This document shows positions 1 through 8,182 of a stretch of DNA of 19,555 bases, in pieces. Source of the DNA: Flavobacteriales bacterium UBA5422 (GTDB lineage: Bacteria; Bacteroidota; Bacteroidia; Flavobacteriales_D; Crocinitomicaceae). Both the position numbers and the translations under genes were made by a program. The notes beneath the pieces are model-generated. The model was not told where the DNA came from, searched no databases, and was given only the letters and a program-made list of their open reading frames with translations. The stretch lies in assembly GCA_002409405.1 (NCBI GenBank), contig DHNG01000012.1, positions 14,131-33,685 on the forward strand, in the 5' to 3' direction. The number at the start of each line of letters is the position of its first letter. The stretch's first letter is position 1.

Positions 1-24
1 ACGATATTACGATATTACGATATG
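1..24. repeat. Tandem AT-rich octamers at the window's left edge
   Basis: Three consecutive octamers are visible: CGATATTA, CGATATTA, CGATATGA, preceded by one base. On the other strand they read as CGTAATAT units. The palindrome at 3701-3750 is built from closely related octamers (CGCAATAT, CGTCATAT), so both look like members of one repeat family lying either side of the exporter operon. The array is probably cut by the window edge, so its full length and whether it is palindromic cannot be seen. Function unknown. Confidence 0.6.
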
Positions 25-117
25 AGTATATACCCATTGAATTGTAATTAACACGTTAAAATTTTCCGATAATCATCGTTTTTAACATTTGTGAATTTTA
101 TCCTGCTTTTGCCTCCA

Positions 118-125
118 TAGTTTTG
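118..125 (+). promoter_or_regulatory. Candidate -7 element for the exporter operon
   Basis: TAGTTTTG is an exact match to the Bacteroidota -7 consensus TAnnTTTG and lies 21 bases before the first gene's ATG, which would give a short 5' leader of about 18 bases. The nearest TTTG that could act as a -33 element is at 88-91, giving a 26-base spacer. That is longer than the usual 17-23, so the upstream half is weak. Confidence 0.4.
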
Positions 126-146
126 TCATGTGAAAAATGATAAACA

Positions 147-1538
147 ATGAAAAAACACAAATTAGATTTAGCAATTCTGGCAATTTTACCTTTCATAATA
201 GGTAATACCCTGTTGGCACAATCGGCACCTTCTCTTCAGGAAATCCTGGATAGCGCAGTTGTCCACGACTATGAATACGAGAACAAACAGTTGGCATTAA
301 AACAAATTGAATTAGATCAGGAAAAGATCAAAGATACCTACATGCCGAGACTAGAATTGAACGCAAAAGAAGGATATGCATATGGAGCACTCAATCTTAC
401 AACACCTGCATTTGCAATTCCTCAATTACAATTAGGATTACCGGAACATGCAAACAGGTACATGCTTGATAATTTCATTACTCAGGCAGAATTAAAAGCT
501 TCATTTGTTGTATTTGCAGGAGGAAAGGTTGGTAACTTGAAAAAAGCGAATGAAGCACGTCTGGAGGCTGAAATGATCATGACGACCGTTGACAGGAACA
601 GGATTATAGAAAATGTAACGGCAATATATGATCAGTTGAGCATGTTGAAATCGGTAAAATTAATGCTGGATGAAAGTCAGAAAAGGCTGAATGAGAACAA
701 AAAGATAGCCGAAAAAGCACTGAGTTTAGGTCTGATTACACAGTATGAATACAATAAAATTGATCTTGCAATTACGCAATTAGATGCAAAATATAATGAG
801 TATGCAGGGAAGAGAAAGTTGGTTTTGTTGACTCTTCAAGCGGCGACAAAGATCGATCTTGCTCGGTTAGAAAAAATTGATGGAGACATTAACATATTAC
901 CGGTAACCTATGTAGATGAGCCTGTAGACCGACCTGAATTAATTGCATTGGAAGCAGCAGTTAGAGCGAATGAGTATAAATTGAAAGCTGCAAAAACGTG
1001 GTGGGTACCAAAAATAGGAGCTTCTGCTTCGTTGTCTTACCTGGGATTAAACAACGCAAACCTTCGGACAAAAGACCCGTTTATTCTGACACAACAGCCA
1101 TTGGATTATAAATTTCAAAACCTGAATGTAGCACCTTTATTTATGGCAGGAGTTGGATTAAAATGGGATTTATTTGATGGAAGAGAGGGAATCAATGATG
1201 TGAAACGATCTAAATTGGACTTGCAGATTGCAATGAACAAACAAGCTGATGCAGAGGACAAAGTCACATTACAATTGGAGAAGAACAAAGTAGAACTGGA
1301 AATAGCATCCAGTCAGATTGAAATAAAAAATGTTGCCCTCAGGCTTGCTCAAAATGCAATGGACCAAGCAACAAAGGAATATGAATTGGGATTGATTAAG
1401 TCAATGGAATTGATTGATGCGGAAAATGAATTGCAGCTGGCACAACTGGCATATACACAAGCCATATTTCAGCAACGAAGAGCAGCGATAAGCTATCTGG
1501 AAGCAGCAGGTACACTGGAAACAATAAAATTAAAATAA
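147..1538 (+). CDS. TolC-family outer membrane efflux protein
   Basis: Outer membrane channel of a tripartite exporter; it forms the exit duct that docks onto the periplasmic adaptor encoded next. The 463 residues begin with a signal peptide (basic MKKHK, hydrophobic core, probable cleavage near LLAQ at about 25). After this come two similar halves of long, charged, heptad-like helices (about 30-240 and 260-455) separated by short strand-forming segments, as in the OEP repeat of TolC. The length is typical of the family. The helix near 415-455, with alternating Glu, Gln and Ala, is the usual conserved C-terminal OEP segment. The ATG at 147 fits because it gives a complete signal peptide and follows a plausible promoter. 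It is first in an operon, 10 bases before the adaptor gene. The exported substrate cannot be told from the sequence. Confidence 0.9.
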   Translation: MKKHKLDLAILAILPFIIGNTLLAQSAPSLQEILDSAVVHDYEYENKQLALKQIELDQEKIKDTYMPRLELNAKEGYAYGALNLTTPAFAIPQLQLGLPEHANRYMLDNFITQAELKASFVVFAGGKVGNLKKANEARLEAEMIMTTVDRNRIIENVTAIYDQLSMLKSVKLMLDESQKRLNENKKIAEKALSLGLITQYEYNKIDLAITQLDAKYNEYAGKRKLVLLTLQAATKIDLARLEKIDGDINILPVTYVDEPVDRPELIALEAAVRANEYKLKAAKTWWVPKIGASASLSYLGLNNANLRTKDPFILTQQPLDYKFQNLNVAPLFMAGVGLKWDLFDGREGINDVKRSKLDLQIAMNKQADAEDKVTLQLEKNKVELEIASSQIEIKNVALRLAQNAMDQATKEYELGLIKSMELIDAENELQLAQLAYTQAIFQQRRAAISYLEAAGTLETIKLK

Positions 1539-1548
1539 ATAAAAGATC

Positions 1549-2505
1549 ATGAATACAAAAGCATTTTATATCGTAAGTTCAATGTTAATTTTCCTGACCG
1601 CTTGTTCCGGTCCGGCAGAGAAACCAGTAATAGGGAAAATTAAAAAGGAAGTAATTTCATTTACTCCCAAAGTAACGGGGCGTATTTTGAAAATTTACAT
1701 TCAGGAAGGTGATGTTGTTCAGCCGGGAGATACGTTGGCAATGTTGGATGTACCTGAAGTGGATGCCAAACTGGAGCAAGCATCGGGTATTGTTAAGGCG
1801 GCGACAGCTCAACGTACGTTAGCTGCAAACGGAGCGACAGAAAATCAACGAAAACAATTGAAAGCAAAGTTGGATGCTGCCAGGGAACAGTTTTCCTATG
1901 CGGAAAAATCATATAAACGTTCGAAAGCAATGTTTGATGAAGGATTGATTGCTCCGCAACCGTTTGATGAAGTAACGGCTAAATACAATGGCGCAAAGGC
2001 ACAATTAAATGCTGTAGAAGCGGAGTGGGCTGAAGTAGAAAAAGGTGTCCGGTTTGAAACAAAAGATGCTGCTTTTGGTCAGCAGGAGCAAGCGTTGGGA
2101 GTATTAAAAGAAGTGGAAATAGCCTCTTCGGAAAAATACATCATTGCAACAAATGTAATGCAGGTGGAAACAATTACGCTACATGAAGGAGAATTGGCGA
2201 CGGCAGGATATGCATTGTTCAATGGATACATTCCTGAATCTACTTACTTCAGAATGACAATAGGAGAGAAAAAAGTTGGAGAATTCCCCAGAGGGAAAGA
2301 GGTAACATTACACATTCCATACAACAAGAAAAACATACGGGTAAAAATTCAGAATGTAAAACAGCTTGCTCGTTATGCTGATGTAACAAGCCCATATCCG
2401 GATTTGGAAATGGATGAAGCATTTTATGAATTAAAACTTGTTCCTGTTGGAAGGGAAGATGTAAGCCAATTATTAGTGAATGCATCAGTTGTTCTAAAAA
2501 AATAG
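1549..2505 (+). CDS. HlyD/AcrA-family periplasmic adaptor, lipoprotein
   Basis: Membrane fusion protein that bridges an inner membrane transporter and the TolC-like channel. The 318 residues start with a lipoprotein signal: a hydrophobic stretch then FLTAC, with Cys19 as the probable lipidated residue. A lipoyl/barrel-sandwich half-motif follows at about 37-66 (VTGRILKIYIQEGDVVQPGD is the classic pattern). A long alpha-helical hairpin rich in Ala, Glu, Lys and Gln spans about 70-170, and the second lipoyl half and beta-barrel fill about 180-315. This is the standard order for HlyD_D23-type adaptors. It follows the TolC gene by 10 bases and precedes the permease gene by 4, so the three are almost certainly cotranscribed. 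Pairing with an ABC-2 permease suggests a YbhG/YhiI-like role in drug or lipid export, but the substrate is not evident. Confidence 0.88.
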   Translation: MNTKAFYIVSSMLIFLTACSGPAEKPVIGKIKKEVISFTPKVTGRILKIYIQEGDVVQPGDTLAMLDVPEVDAKLEQASGIVKAATAQRTLAANGATENQRKQLKAKLDAAREQFSYAEKSYKRSKAMFDEGLIAPQPFDEVTAKYNGAKAQLNAVEAEWAEVEKGVRFETKDAAFGQQEQALGVLKEVEIASSEKYIIATNVMQVETITLHEGELATAGYALFNGYIPESTYFRMTIGEKKVGEFPRGKEVTLHIPYNKKNIRVKIQNVKQLARYADVTSPYPDLEMDEAFYELKLVPVGREDVSQLLVNASVVLKK

Positions 2506-2509
2506 CCAT

Positions 2510-3688
2510 ATGAATCGTTTTTTTGAGTTGTTAAAAAGAGAATTTAAACAGTTCTTTGGAAACACCACTTTATTAATGGTCTTTTTTGTCGCTCCGATTG
2601 TCTATGCAGTTATGCTTGCTTCGGTGTACAAATCCGGAAAAGCAGTTGAACTTCCGGTTATTGTTGTGGACGGAGATAATTCACCCATGAGCTCACAGAT
2701 CATTGAAATGTTGGAAGATAATGAAGGAATTCATGTCGTTAAAATCACATCGGAATCTAACGATATTCAAACAGAAATGATTAAGCAGGATGCAACAGCC
2801 GTTATTGTGATTCCCGATCGGTTCGAAGCAGATATGCTGCAGGCAAAATACCCGGAGGTTATGATTTACACAAATACGGTAAATATGCTGACCGCAAATT
2901 TTGTAAGTAAAAACATACAGGTAACTCTTGGAACTTTTTCAGCAGGAGCAGAAATTAAAGCCTTGCAACGAAAAGGGATGCCTGGAATTCAATCTGCAGC
3001 ACGCTACGAGCCTTTCAAGCAAAATTATGTAAAGGTATTCAATGAAACGGGGAATTACTTCACATTCATGTGGCCTGCTATGCTGACAGTAGTACTTCAG
3101 CAGGTGATCTTATTGGCAATGGCAGTAAGTATTGCATATGAAGTTGAACAAAAAACATTTGGATTGGGAATTGTTTCAAAAACAAAATCAGCAATCATTA
3201 CAGTTCTTATAAAAGTAATTCCTATGTGGATTTTGTCTATTCCGATGATTGCTATTTTCTATGGATTTCATGTAATGTATGATGCACCGCTTCCGGGAAG
3301 CCCTTTGAATTTTATTATTCTTACTGCATTGTTCATTATATCTGCAACATTTTTAGGTGTAATGGTAAGTGCATTGCTTCCCAATGTATTAAAAGCGACT
3401 CAGGTTTTGATGCTGATGTCTGCTCCAGGATTTATTATCGGAGGTTATACCTGGCCGACATTTGCAATGGCGCAACCAATCCAATGGCTTGCAGATACCT
3501 TACCGTTGACACCCTTTTTGAGCGCGTTTAAATTGATGCTGATGGAAAATGCGAAACTTAGTCAGGTGATGCCGTTTATTAGTCATCTCCTCATTCAGAG
3601 TGCCGTTTATTTTGTAATTAGCTGCGTTTTGGTGAAATGGAGAATACGAAAAGAGTCAACGAAAACGAAGTTAATATCGGAGCAGTAG
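2510..3688 (+). CDS. ABC-2 type transporter permease
   Basis: Inner membrane permease of the ABC-2 (YhhJ/YbhR-like, ABC2_membrane_3) family. The 392 residues show one N-terminal membrane helix (about 19-40), then a large extracytoplasmic domain (about 45-180), then five hydrophobic segments near 184-210, 227-255, 264-290, 295-315 and 352-377. That is the normal topology and length for this family. A cytoplasmic RIRKE-type basic tail ends the protein. It is third in the exporter operon, with a 4-base gap from the adaptor gene. ABC-2 permeases need a nucleotide-binding subunit, and usually a second permease copy or homodimer. Neither an ATPase gene nor a second permease gene is in the window, and the operon ends here at a palindrome. 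The permease may dimerise and borrow an ATPase encoded elsewhere. Confidence 0.87.
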   Translation: MNRFFELLKREFKQFFGNTTLLMVFFVAPIVYAVMLASVYKSGKAVELPVIVVDGDNSPMSSQIIEMLEDNEGIHVVKITSESNDIQTEMIKQDATAVIVIPDRFEADMLQAKYPEVMIYTNTVNMLTANFVSKNIQVTLGTFSAGAEIKALQRKGMPGIQSAARYEPFKQNYVKVFNETGNYFTFMWPAMLTVVLQQVILLAMAVSIAYEVEQKTFGLGIVSKTKSAIITVLIKVIPMWILSIPMIAIFYGFHVMYDAPLPGSPLNFIILTALFIISATFLGVMVSALLPNVLKATQVLMLMSAPGFIIGGYTWPTFAMAQPIQWLADTLPLTPFLSAFKLMLMENAKLSQVMPFISHLLIQSAVYFVISCVLVKWRIRKESTKTKLISEQ

Positions 3689-3700
3689 ATAAAAGAGAGA

Positions 3701-3750
3701 AAACGCAATATCGTCATATCGCAATATCCCGATATGACGATATTGCGTTT
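3701..3750. repeat. Perfect 21-bp palindrome built of octamers, possible terminator
   Basis: Bases 3701-3721 and 3730-3750 are perfect reverse complements, with an 8-base loop (CAATATCC). The left arm and loop read as octamers CGCAATAT, CGTCATAT, CGCAATAT. The palindrome starts 12 bases after the permease stop codon, a usual place for a transcript end, but only three T residues follow it. It is therefore not a classical intrinsic terminator and may instead protect the mRNA 3' end. Its octamers match those at 1-24. Confidence 0.75.
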
Positions 3751-3839
3751 ATAATCAAATAACACATTCAGAAAAAATGAATAGTCAATACAATGTAATA
3801 ATTCCATTTCCGTTGTAACCTTTCTCCCGTTTTTCGGTA

Positions 3840-3848
3840 TATTATTTG
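3840..3848 (+). promoter_or_regulatory. Weak -7-like element before the PorE-like gene
   Basis: TATTATTTG resembles TAnnTTTG with one extra spacer base and lies 28 bases before the ATG at 3877. A GTTG at 3812-3815 could serve as the -33 part (24-base spacer). The palindrome upstream separates this gene from the exporter operon, so a promoter is expected in this 188-base gap. This is the best candidate seen there; the rest of the gap shows no other structure. Confidence 0.25.
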
Positions 3849-3876
3849 TGTTATACGCTATAAAAACCGATAGAAA

Positions 3877-5937
3877 ATGATGCTTAGAATATCCACATTC
3901 ATAATTATGGCAGGATGTATTGCAAATGCAACTGCACAAATTGATGATACGTCATGTCTTCCTCCTGACAAAAAAGTAGTAAAAATCATTGAAAAAGCAA
4001 GACTTTCTACTGACGCTAAGATTGCTGTGGATGCATTTCTGGAAGCAATCAACCTGGCACCTGAAAACGCAATGCCTTATTATGAATATGGTATTTATGC
4101 ATTCAATAAAGCATCTGAATATTACAATCGTCAACCGAATCCGGCGATGGAAGCTGGGGATAAGAGCTTGCAAAAAGCAGAAGAATTATTCCTGGAAGTA
4201 TTGGAACATTGCTCCAATTACCACGCGGATGTATTCTACAACCTGGGAGTTATCAATTACACGCAGCAGGAAATGGACGTATCGAAAGAATGGTTCAATA
4301 AATTTGTGAATTTCAAATCGGATGACCCATCCCGCTATTCCGAAGACCACGCTAAAAAAATGGCAGATGTAAAAGAAGTTGTTAGTGAATTAAAAGCAGA
4401 ATCAGATAAAAAAGCAAGCGCTGTACCATATAATCCGGTGATGGTACCGAATGTAAGTTCAAAGGACGATGAATATTTCCCAATGATTTCCCCGGATAAC
4501 GAATTAATGTTTTTTACAAGAAAAGTAAACGAACAGGCGCTGGGAGAGTTAAAATCATACTGGGTTGAAAAATTTACCTATTCTCAACGAAAGAAAATGA
4601 CCCTGCCATTTGATAACGGAACCTTTTTGGGACTTCCATTCAACGATGGAAGTTTTGACAATTACGGAGCGAGTACGTTGTCTGTGGATAACAAGGAAAT
4701 GATTCTTTGTGCCTGCAAAACAGAAACAGTGTATGAACAACAATACAAAAACTGCGATTTGTACATTACCACCTACGAACGAACAGGTGCAGGAGGAAAT
4801 GACTTTAAGTGGTCTGAATTAAAAAATATGGGGCCTGCAATCAACACAAAAGACGGATGGGAGGGACAACCTTCCTTATCTGCCGATGGAAATACCTTGT
4901 ACTTTACAACTACAAGAAGAGGGTCGCAGGACAATGATATCTATTTTTCCACACGGGATGAAAACGGAGAATGGACACAAGCAAAACCAATGGTGGAATT
5001 GAACACAAAAGGAAAAGACAAGAGCCCGTTTCTACACCAGGACAGTGAAACACTTTACTTTGTTTCAGATGGACGTGGAGATGGAGTTGGTGGATTAGAT
5101 ATTTATTACACACGTAAAGATGAAACTGGTAAGTGGGCTGCGCCTAAAAATATAGGCTACCCGATCAACACCCAGGAGGATGAGATTGGTGTGTTTGTCT
5201 CAATTGACGGGAAACTGGCTTATTTCTCCTCTAGAACAGGAGGAAACTGGAATATTTATGCATTTGAATTGTATGAAGAAGCACGACCTAAACCGGTTGC
5301 AATTCTGAAGGGAGAGCTAAAAGATGAGAATGGTGAGGCAGTGGAAAATGCAGTCATTGAAATTGCTTATGGAAACTCTGATGAGGTAACCCGTGTGAAA
5401 GTAAATGGAAATGATGGTAAGTATGCAGCAATCGTAAAAACAGACCAGAAACAGGACGTGATGGTAACCGTAAAAAAAGAAGGACATGCGTTTGACTCCA
5501 AATTAATTGATAAAGAAGAGGTAGCTGCCGTGGCCGTTTCAAAAGACGTGGCAATCAGAGGAAATGACTTGAATGTGAAAGAACTCAAGGTGGGAGAAGC
5601 CTACACGATCAATGATATTTTATATGCAACTAATTCTGCTGCACTGACAGACAAGTCGAAGTTTATCCTGAAAGGATTTGCCCGCTTCCTGAAAGAAAAT
5701 CCAACCATCACCATCGCGATCCAGGGACATACGGATGACGTGGGAGATGACGATAAAAACCTGAAACTTTCGGATGATCGTGCTAAAGGTGTGAAAGAAT
5801 ATCTAGCCAGTCTGGGGATAGATCCGAAGCGAATGACAGCAAAAGGATTTGGAGAGACACAACCGAAAGTAGAGAATACGTCTGAAATAAACAAAGCAAA
5901 AAATCGTAGAACAGATTTTGTAATCGAAAGTTTATAG
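3877..5937 (+). CDS. PorE-like TPR / beta-propeller / CRD / OmpA protein
   Basis: Probable outer-membrane-associated, peptidoglycan-binding protein with the four-part architecture known for T9SS PorE. After an export signal, residues about 40-170 are TPR-like helices. PD40/WD40-like propeller blades follow near 198, 330, 382 and 435 (repeated pattern SxDG/N, LYF, then DIYF or NIYAF). A carboxypeptidase-regulatory-like beta-sandwich lies at about 475-565, and an OmpA C-terminal domain at about 580-686. The OmpA domain carries GHTDDVG with Asp620 and, 15 residues on, Arg635, the pair that binds diaminopimelate in this family. Cys14 (sequence MAGC) could be a lipobox with an unusual Met at -3; otherwise cleavage would fall near NATAQ. 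An adjacent second ATG is the alternative start. PorE of P. gingivalis is a lipoprotein of similar size, but Bacteroidota carry several paralogues of this layout, so assignment to T9SS is inferred and supported by porU, porV and porP in the same window. Confidence 0.82.
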   Translation: MMLRISTFIIMAGCIANATAQIDDTSCLPPDKKVVKIIEKARLSTDAKIAVDAFLEAINLAPENAMPYYEYGIYAFNKASEYYNRQPNPAMEAGDKSLQKAEELFLEVLEHCSNYHADVFYNLGVINYTQQEMDVSKEWFNKFVNFKSDDPSRYSEDHAKKMADVKEVVSELKAESDKKASAVPYNPVMVPNVSSKDDEYFPMISPDNELMFFTRKVNEQALGELKSYWVEKFTYSQRKKMTLPFDNGTFLGLPFNDGSFDNYGASTLSVDNKEMILCACKTETVYEQQYKNCDLYITTYERTGAGGNDFKWSELKNMGPAINTKDGWEGQPSLSADGNTLYFTTTRRGSQDNDIYFSTRDENGEWTQAKPMVELNTKGKDKSPFLHQDSETLYFVSDGRGDGVGGLDIYYTRKDETGKWAAPKNIGYPINTQEDEIGVFVSIDGKLAYFSSRTGGNWNIYAFELYEEARPKPVAILKGELKDENGEAVENAVIEIAYGNSDEVTRVKVNGNDGKYAAIVKTDQKQDVMVTVKKEGHAFDSKLIDKEEVAAVAVSKDVAIRGNDLNVKELKVGEAYTINDILYATNSAALTDKSKFILKGFARFLKENPTITIAIQGHTDDVGDDDKNLKLSDDRAKGVKEYLASLGIDPKRMTAKGFGETQPKVENTSEINKAKNRRTDFVIESL

Positions 5938-5949
5938 CCGAAAATCAGT

Positions 5950-5957
5950 TAACTTTG
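5950..5957 (+). promoter_or_regulatory. Candidate -7 element for the small lipoprotein gene
   Basis: TAACTTTG matches TAnnTTTG exactly and ends 18 bases before the ATG at 5976. The nearest TTTG upstream (5917-5920) is 29 bases away, so no well-placed -33 element is visible. It would allow the lipoprotein to be made independently of the upstream OmpA gene. Confidence 0.4.
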
Positions 5958-5975
5958 TAGAAAATATACAATAAC

Positions 5976-6200
5976 ATGAAATTAAAATTAACAGCGATTG
6001 TCGTAGGAGCATTAGTACTGATTTCCTGCAAAAAAGACTATGAATGTGAATGTACAACAGTTTTTTATAATTCAGAAGGCACGTATGTCGGAAGTGAAGA
6101 TGATATCAAACACATCGTTAAAGATCAGGCAGAATGTGATACCTATAAGAAAAATACAACGACAGAAGTAACAACGTGTACGTTGGACGACAGTAATTGA
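5976..6200 (+). CDS. Small cysteine-containing lipoprotein, unknown function
   Basis: A 74-residue protein with a clear lipoprotein signal: MKLK, a hydrophobic core, then LISC with Cys18 as the lipidation site and KK following. The mature part has four further cysteines (24, 26, 54 and 68), enough for two disulfides, and is acidic and Thr-rich at its end. I do not recognise the family beyond its resemblance to small uncharacterised Bacteroidota lipoproteins. It lies 38 bases after the PorE-like gene, has its own promoter-like element, and is followed 19 bases later by a strong terminator. It could be cotranscribed with the PorE-like gene or expressed alone. Coding status is supported by the signal sequence, the reading-frame position and the flanking signals. 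Confidence 0.75.
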   Translation: MKLKLTAIVVGALVLISCKKDYECECTTVFYNSEGTYVGSEDDIKHIVKDQAECDTYKKNTTTEVTTCTLDDSN

Positions 6201-6219
6201 TCGTTTTTTTACGATGAAC

Positions 6220-6250
6220 AATCGGGGCGGATAATGCCCCGATTTTTTTT
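6220..6250 (+). terminator. Intrinsic terminator after the small lipoprotein gene
   Basis: A perfect 9-bp GC-rich stem (AATCGGGGC at 6220-6228 with GCCCCGATT at 6236-6244) and a 7-base loop run directly into eight T residues (6243-6250). This is a textbook intrinsic terminator for plus-strand transcription. Confidence 0.92.
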
Positions 6251-6254
6251 CACC

Positions 6255-6281
6255 TTGGATGGACAAAAAAATATACATTTG
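6255..6281 (+). promoter_or_regulatory. Promoter of the dehydratase operon, nearly leaderless
   Basis: TACATTTG at 6274-6281 matches TAnnTTTG exactly. TTG at 6255-6257 could be the -33 part, with a 16-base spacer, one short of the usual range. Only four bases separate the -7 element from the ATG at 6286, so transcription should begin at or next to the start codon. It follows a strong terminator, as expected for a new transcription unit. Confidence 0.6.
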
Positions 6282-6285
6282 AAAC

Positions 6286-8163
6286 ATGCAGTTCCCGATT
6301 AAAAATACACCGCGTTGGCTTGTTGTTGTTGTTGATCTATTTATTGCTGTGCTGTCAATGGCTCTGGCCTATTTGATGCGCTTTGATCTGCATGCTGACA
6401 GGGAATTGATTGCCAGTGAATGGAGCATCTTATCAAAATCCATTGGATTTTATTTTGTGATCAAATTTGCAACCTATTTCTTGTTTCGAATTCACAAACG
6501 CGTTATTCGACATACTTCTACTATTGATATTCGGATTCTGTTCTTTAGTAATTTCCTGGCATCTGTACTCTTCCTGATTGCCGGATTGATTCGGTTTGAA
6601 TTTTTTGACGGTTACTTTTTGTTTCCTACCACAGTGCTGATTTTGGAGTTTCTGTTCTCATTTACATTGATGATTGCAGTACGTTTTGCAGTGAAATTGA
6701 TCTACCTGGAGTCGGTGAAGACCAAAAATGAAGAGAAAAAGGTATTGATCTATGGAGCGGGAATTTCCGGGTTGGTAACAAAAAGAACGATTGAAAAAGA
6801 TACCCTTTCGGAATATAAAATCATTGCATTCATTGATGACAATAAAAAGTTGAGTGGTAATATCCTGGAAGGATTAAAAATCTTTCATACATCGAAATTA
6901 GAACACTTAATCGAATCCGAGGGAATTGATCTGGTTATCCTTGCCATTCAGGAACCGGATGAAGAACACCAGAAAAAGGTCGTTAACCTGTGTTTTGAGA
7001 AAAATGTAGAACTTCGGAGAGTACCGACAACAAAGAGCTGGATCAACGGAGAATTTTCTACCAAACAAATAAAATCCATTAAAATTGAAGACTTACTTGG
7101 ACGCTCGGTTATCAGGTTGGACGAAGCAAAGATCAAGGAAGAGCTGACAGAAAAAGTAGTGTTGGTAACAGGAGCTGCAGGTTCTATCGGAAGTGGGATG
7201 GTGCAGCAAATTTTGAAATTCAATCCGAAAAAAGTCATTTTATTGGACAATGCAGAATCACCGATGTATGATTTTGTAAATGAACTGAAAAGCACCAATC
7301 CATTTGTTCCGATTGAAGTAGTGATCGGAGATATCAGACAATATGACCGGATGAAACGCTTGTTTGATCTGTTTCGCCCAAGTTACATTCTTCATGCAGC
7401 GGCATACAAACATGTTCCGTTGATGGAAGATAATCCATCAGAAGCAGTACTGACAAATGTCAGAGGAACAAAAAATCTGGTAGACCTGGCTGTAGAATTC
7501 GGTGCACAGAAATTTGTTATGATTTCTACCGATAAAGCGGTGAATCCTACCAATGTAATGGGAGCCTCCAAACGCATTGCTGAAATATATGCGCAAACCA
7601 AAAACAGGTTGGGAAAAACGAAGTTTATAACCACTCGTTTCGGAAACGTGTTGGGATCCAATGGATCCGTTATTCCATTGTTCAAAAAACAAATCGAGCA
7701 GGGAGGACCCATTACCGTGACGGATGATCGGATCACGCGTTATTTTATGACGATTCCCGAAGCATGCCAATTAGTGCTCGAAGCAAGTACCATTGGTGAA
7801 GGAGGGGAGATTTTTGTTTTTGACATGGGAGAATCCGTCAAAATCATCGACCTGGCAAAAAAAATGATCAAGTTGAGCGGATTGGAAGTTGGTAAAGACA
7901 TTGAAATCAAAATCACCGGTTTGCGTCCCGGAGAGAAATTATATGAAGAATTGTTGAGCGACGGAGAAAAAACGCTGGCAACACATCACCCGAAAATTCT
8001 CAAAGCAAAGGTACAGGAAACCGGCGATCGGGAGATTGCAATGATTGAAGAATTAATTCAACTGTTTGAAGAACAGGAGAACCGACGAATTGTAGCTAAA
8101 ATGAAAGAAATCGTACCGGAATTTAAAAGCAATAATTCGATATACGAACAACTGGACAAATAA
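6286..8163 (+). CDS. Membrane-anchored nucleotide-sugar 4,6-dehydratase (WbpM/CapD family)
   Basis: Polysaccharide biosynthesis enzyme of the large WbpM/PglF/CapD type, which typically converts UDP-GlcNAc to a 4-keto-6-deoxy sugar at the cytoplasmic face of the inner membrane. The 625 residues comprise four N-terminal membrane helices (about 10-135), a first Rossmann-like domain starting with VLIYGAGISG at 153, and a catalytic short-chain dehydrogenase domain. The nucleotide-binding loop TGAAGSIG has Gly296, Gly299 and Gly302. The active-site region STDKAVNPTNVMGASK places Ser414/Thr415, Met425 and Lys429; Met in place of the usual Tyr is characteristic of this subfamily. Length and domain order are normal. 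It is first in an operon with a thioesterase (19-base gap) and a hydrolase. The product sugar could feed O-antigen, capsule or A-LPS; I cannot say which. The exact substrate (UDP-GlcNAc or another) is family inference. Confidence 0.9.
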   Translation: MQFPIKNTPRWLVVVVDLFIAVLSMALAYLMRFDLHADRELIASEWSILSKSIGFYFVIKFATYFLFRIHKRVIRHTSTIDIRILFFSNFLASVLFLIAGLIRFEFFDGYFLFPTTVLILEFLFSFTLMIAVRFAVKLIYLESVKTKNEEKKVLIYGAGISGLVTKRTIEKDTLSEYKIIAFIDDNKKLSGNILEGLKIFHTSKLEHLIESEGIDLVILAIQEPDEEHQKKVVNLCFEKNVELRRVPTTKSWINGEFSTKQIKSIKIEDLLGRSVIRLDEAKIKEELTEKVVLVTGAAGSIGSGMVQQILKFNPKKVILLDNAESPMYDFVNELKSTNPFVPIEVVIGDIRQYDRMKRLFDLFRPSYILHAAAYKHVPLMEDNPSEAVLTNVRGTKNLVDLAVEFGAQKFVMISTDKAVNPTNVMGASKRIAEIYAQTKNRLGKTKFITTRFGNVLGSNGSVIPLFKKQIEQGGPITVTDDRITRYFMTIPEACQLVLEASTIGEGGEIFVFDMGESVKIIDLAKKMIKLSGLEVGKDIEIKITGLRPGEKLYEELLSDGEKTLATHHPKILKAKVQETGDREIAMIEELIQLFEEQENRRIVAKMKEIVPEFKSNNSIYEQLDK

Positions 8164-8182
8164 TAAAAATACATATACAAAG

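Noticed and set aside
58..84. Small hairpin CGATAATCATCG followed by T residues as a terminator
   Set aside because: The stem is only four base pairs with a four-base loop, and the T-run is interrupted; too weak to call.
3701..3750. CRISPR-like or insertion-sequence end
   Set aside because: There is only one palindrome, with no regular spacers, no transposase and no visible target-site duplication, so it is described as a repeat/hairpin only.
3607..3939. A 110-codon minus-strand frame covering the gap between the permease and PorE-like genes
   Set aside because: It overlaps both neighbouring genes, is translated through the palindrome, and has a Cys/Ile/Tyr-rich composition without recognisable domains.
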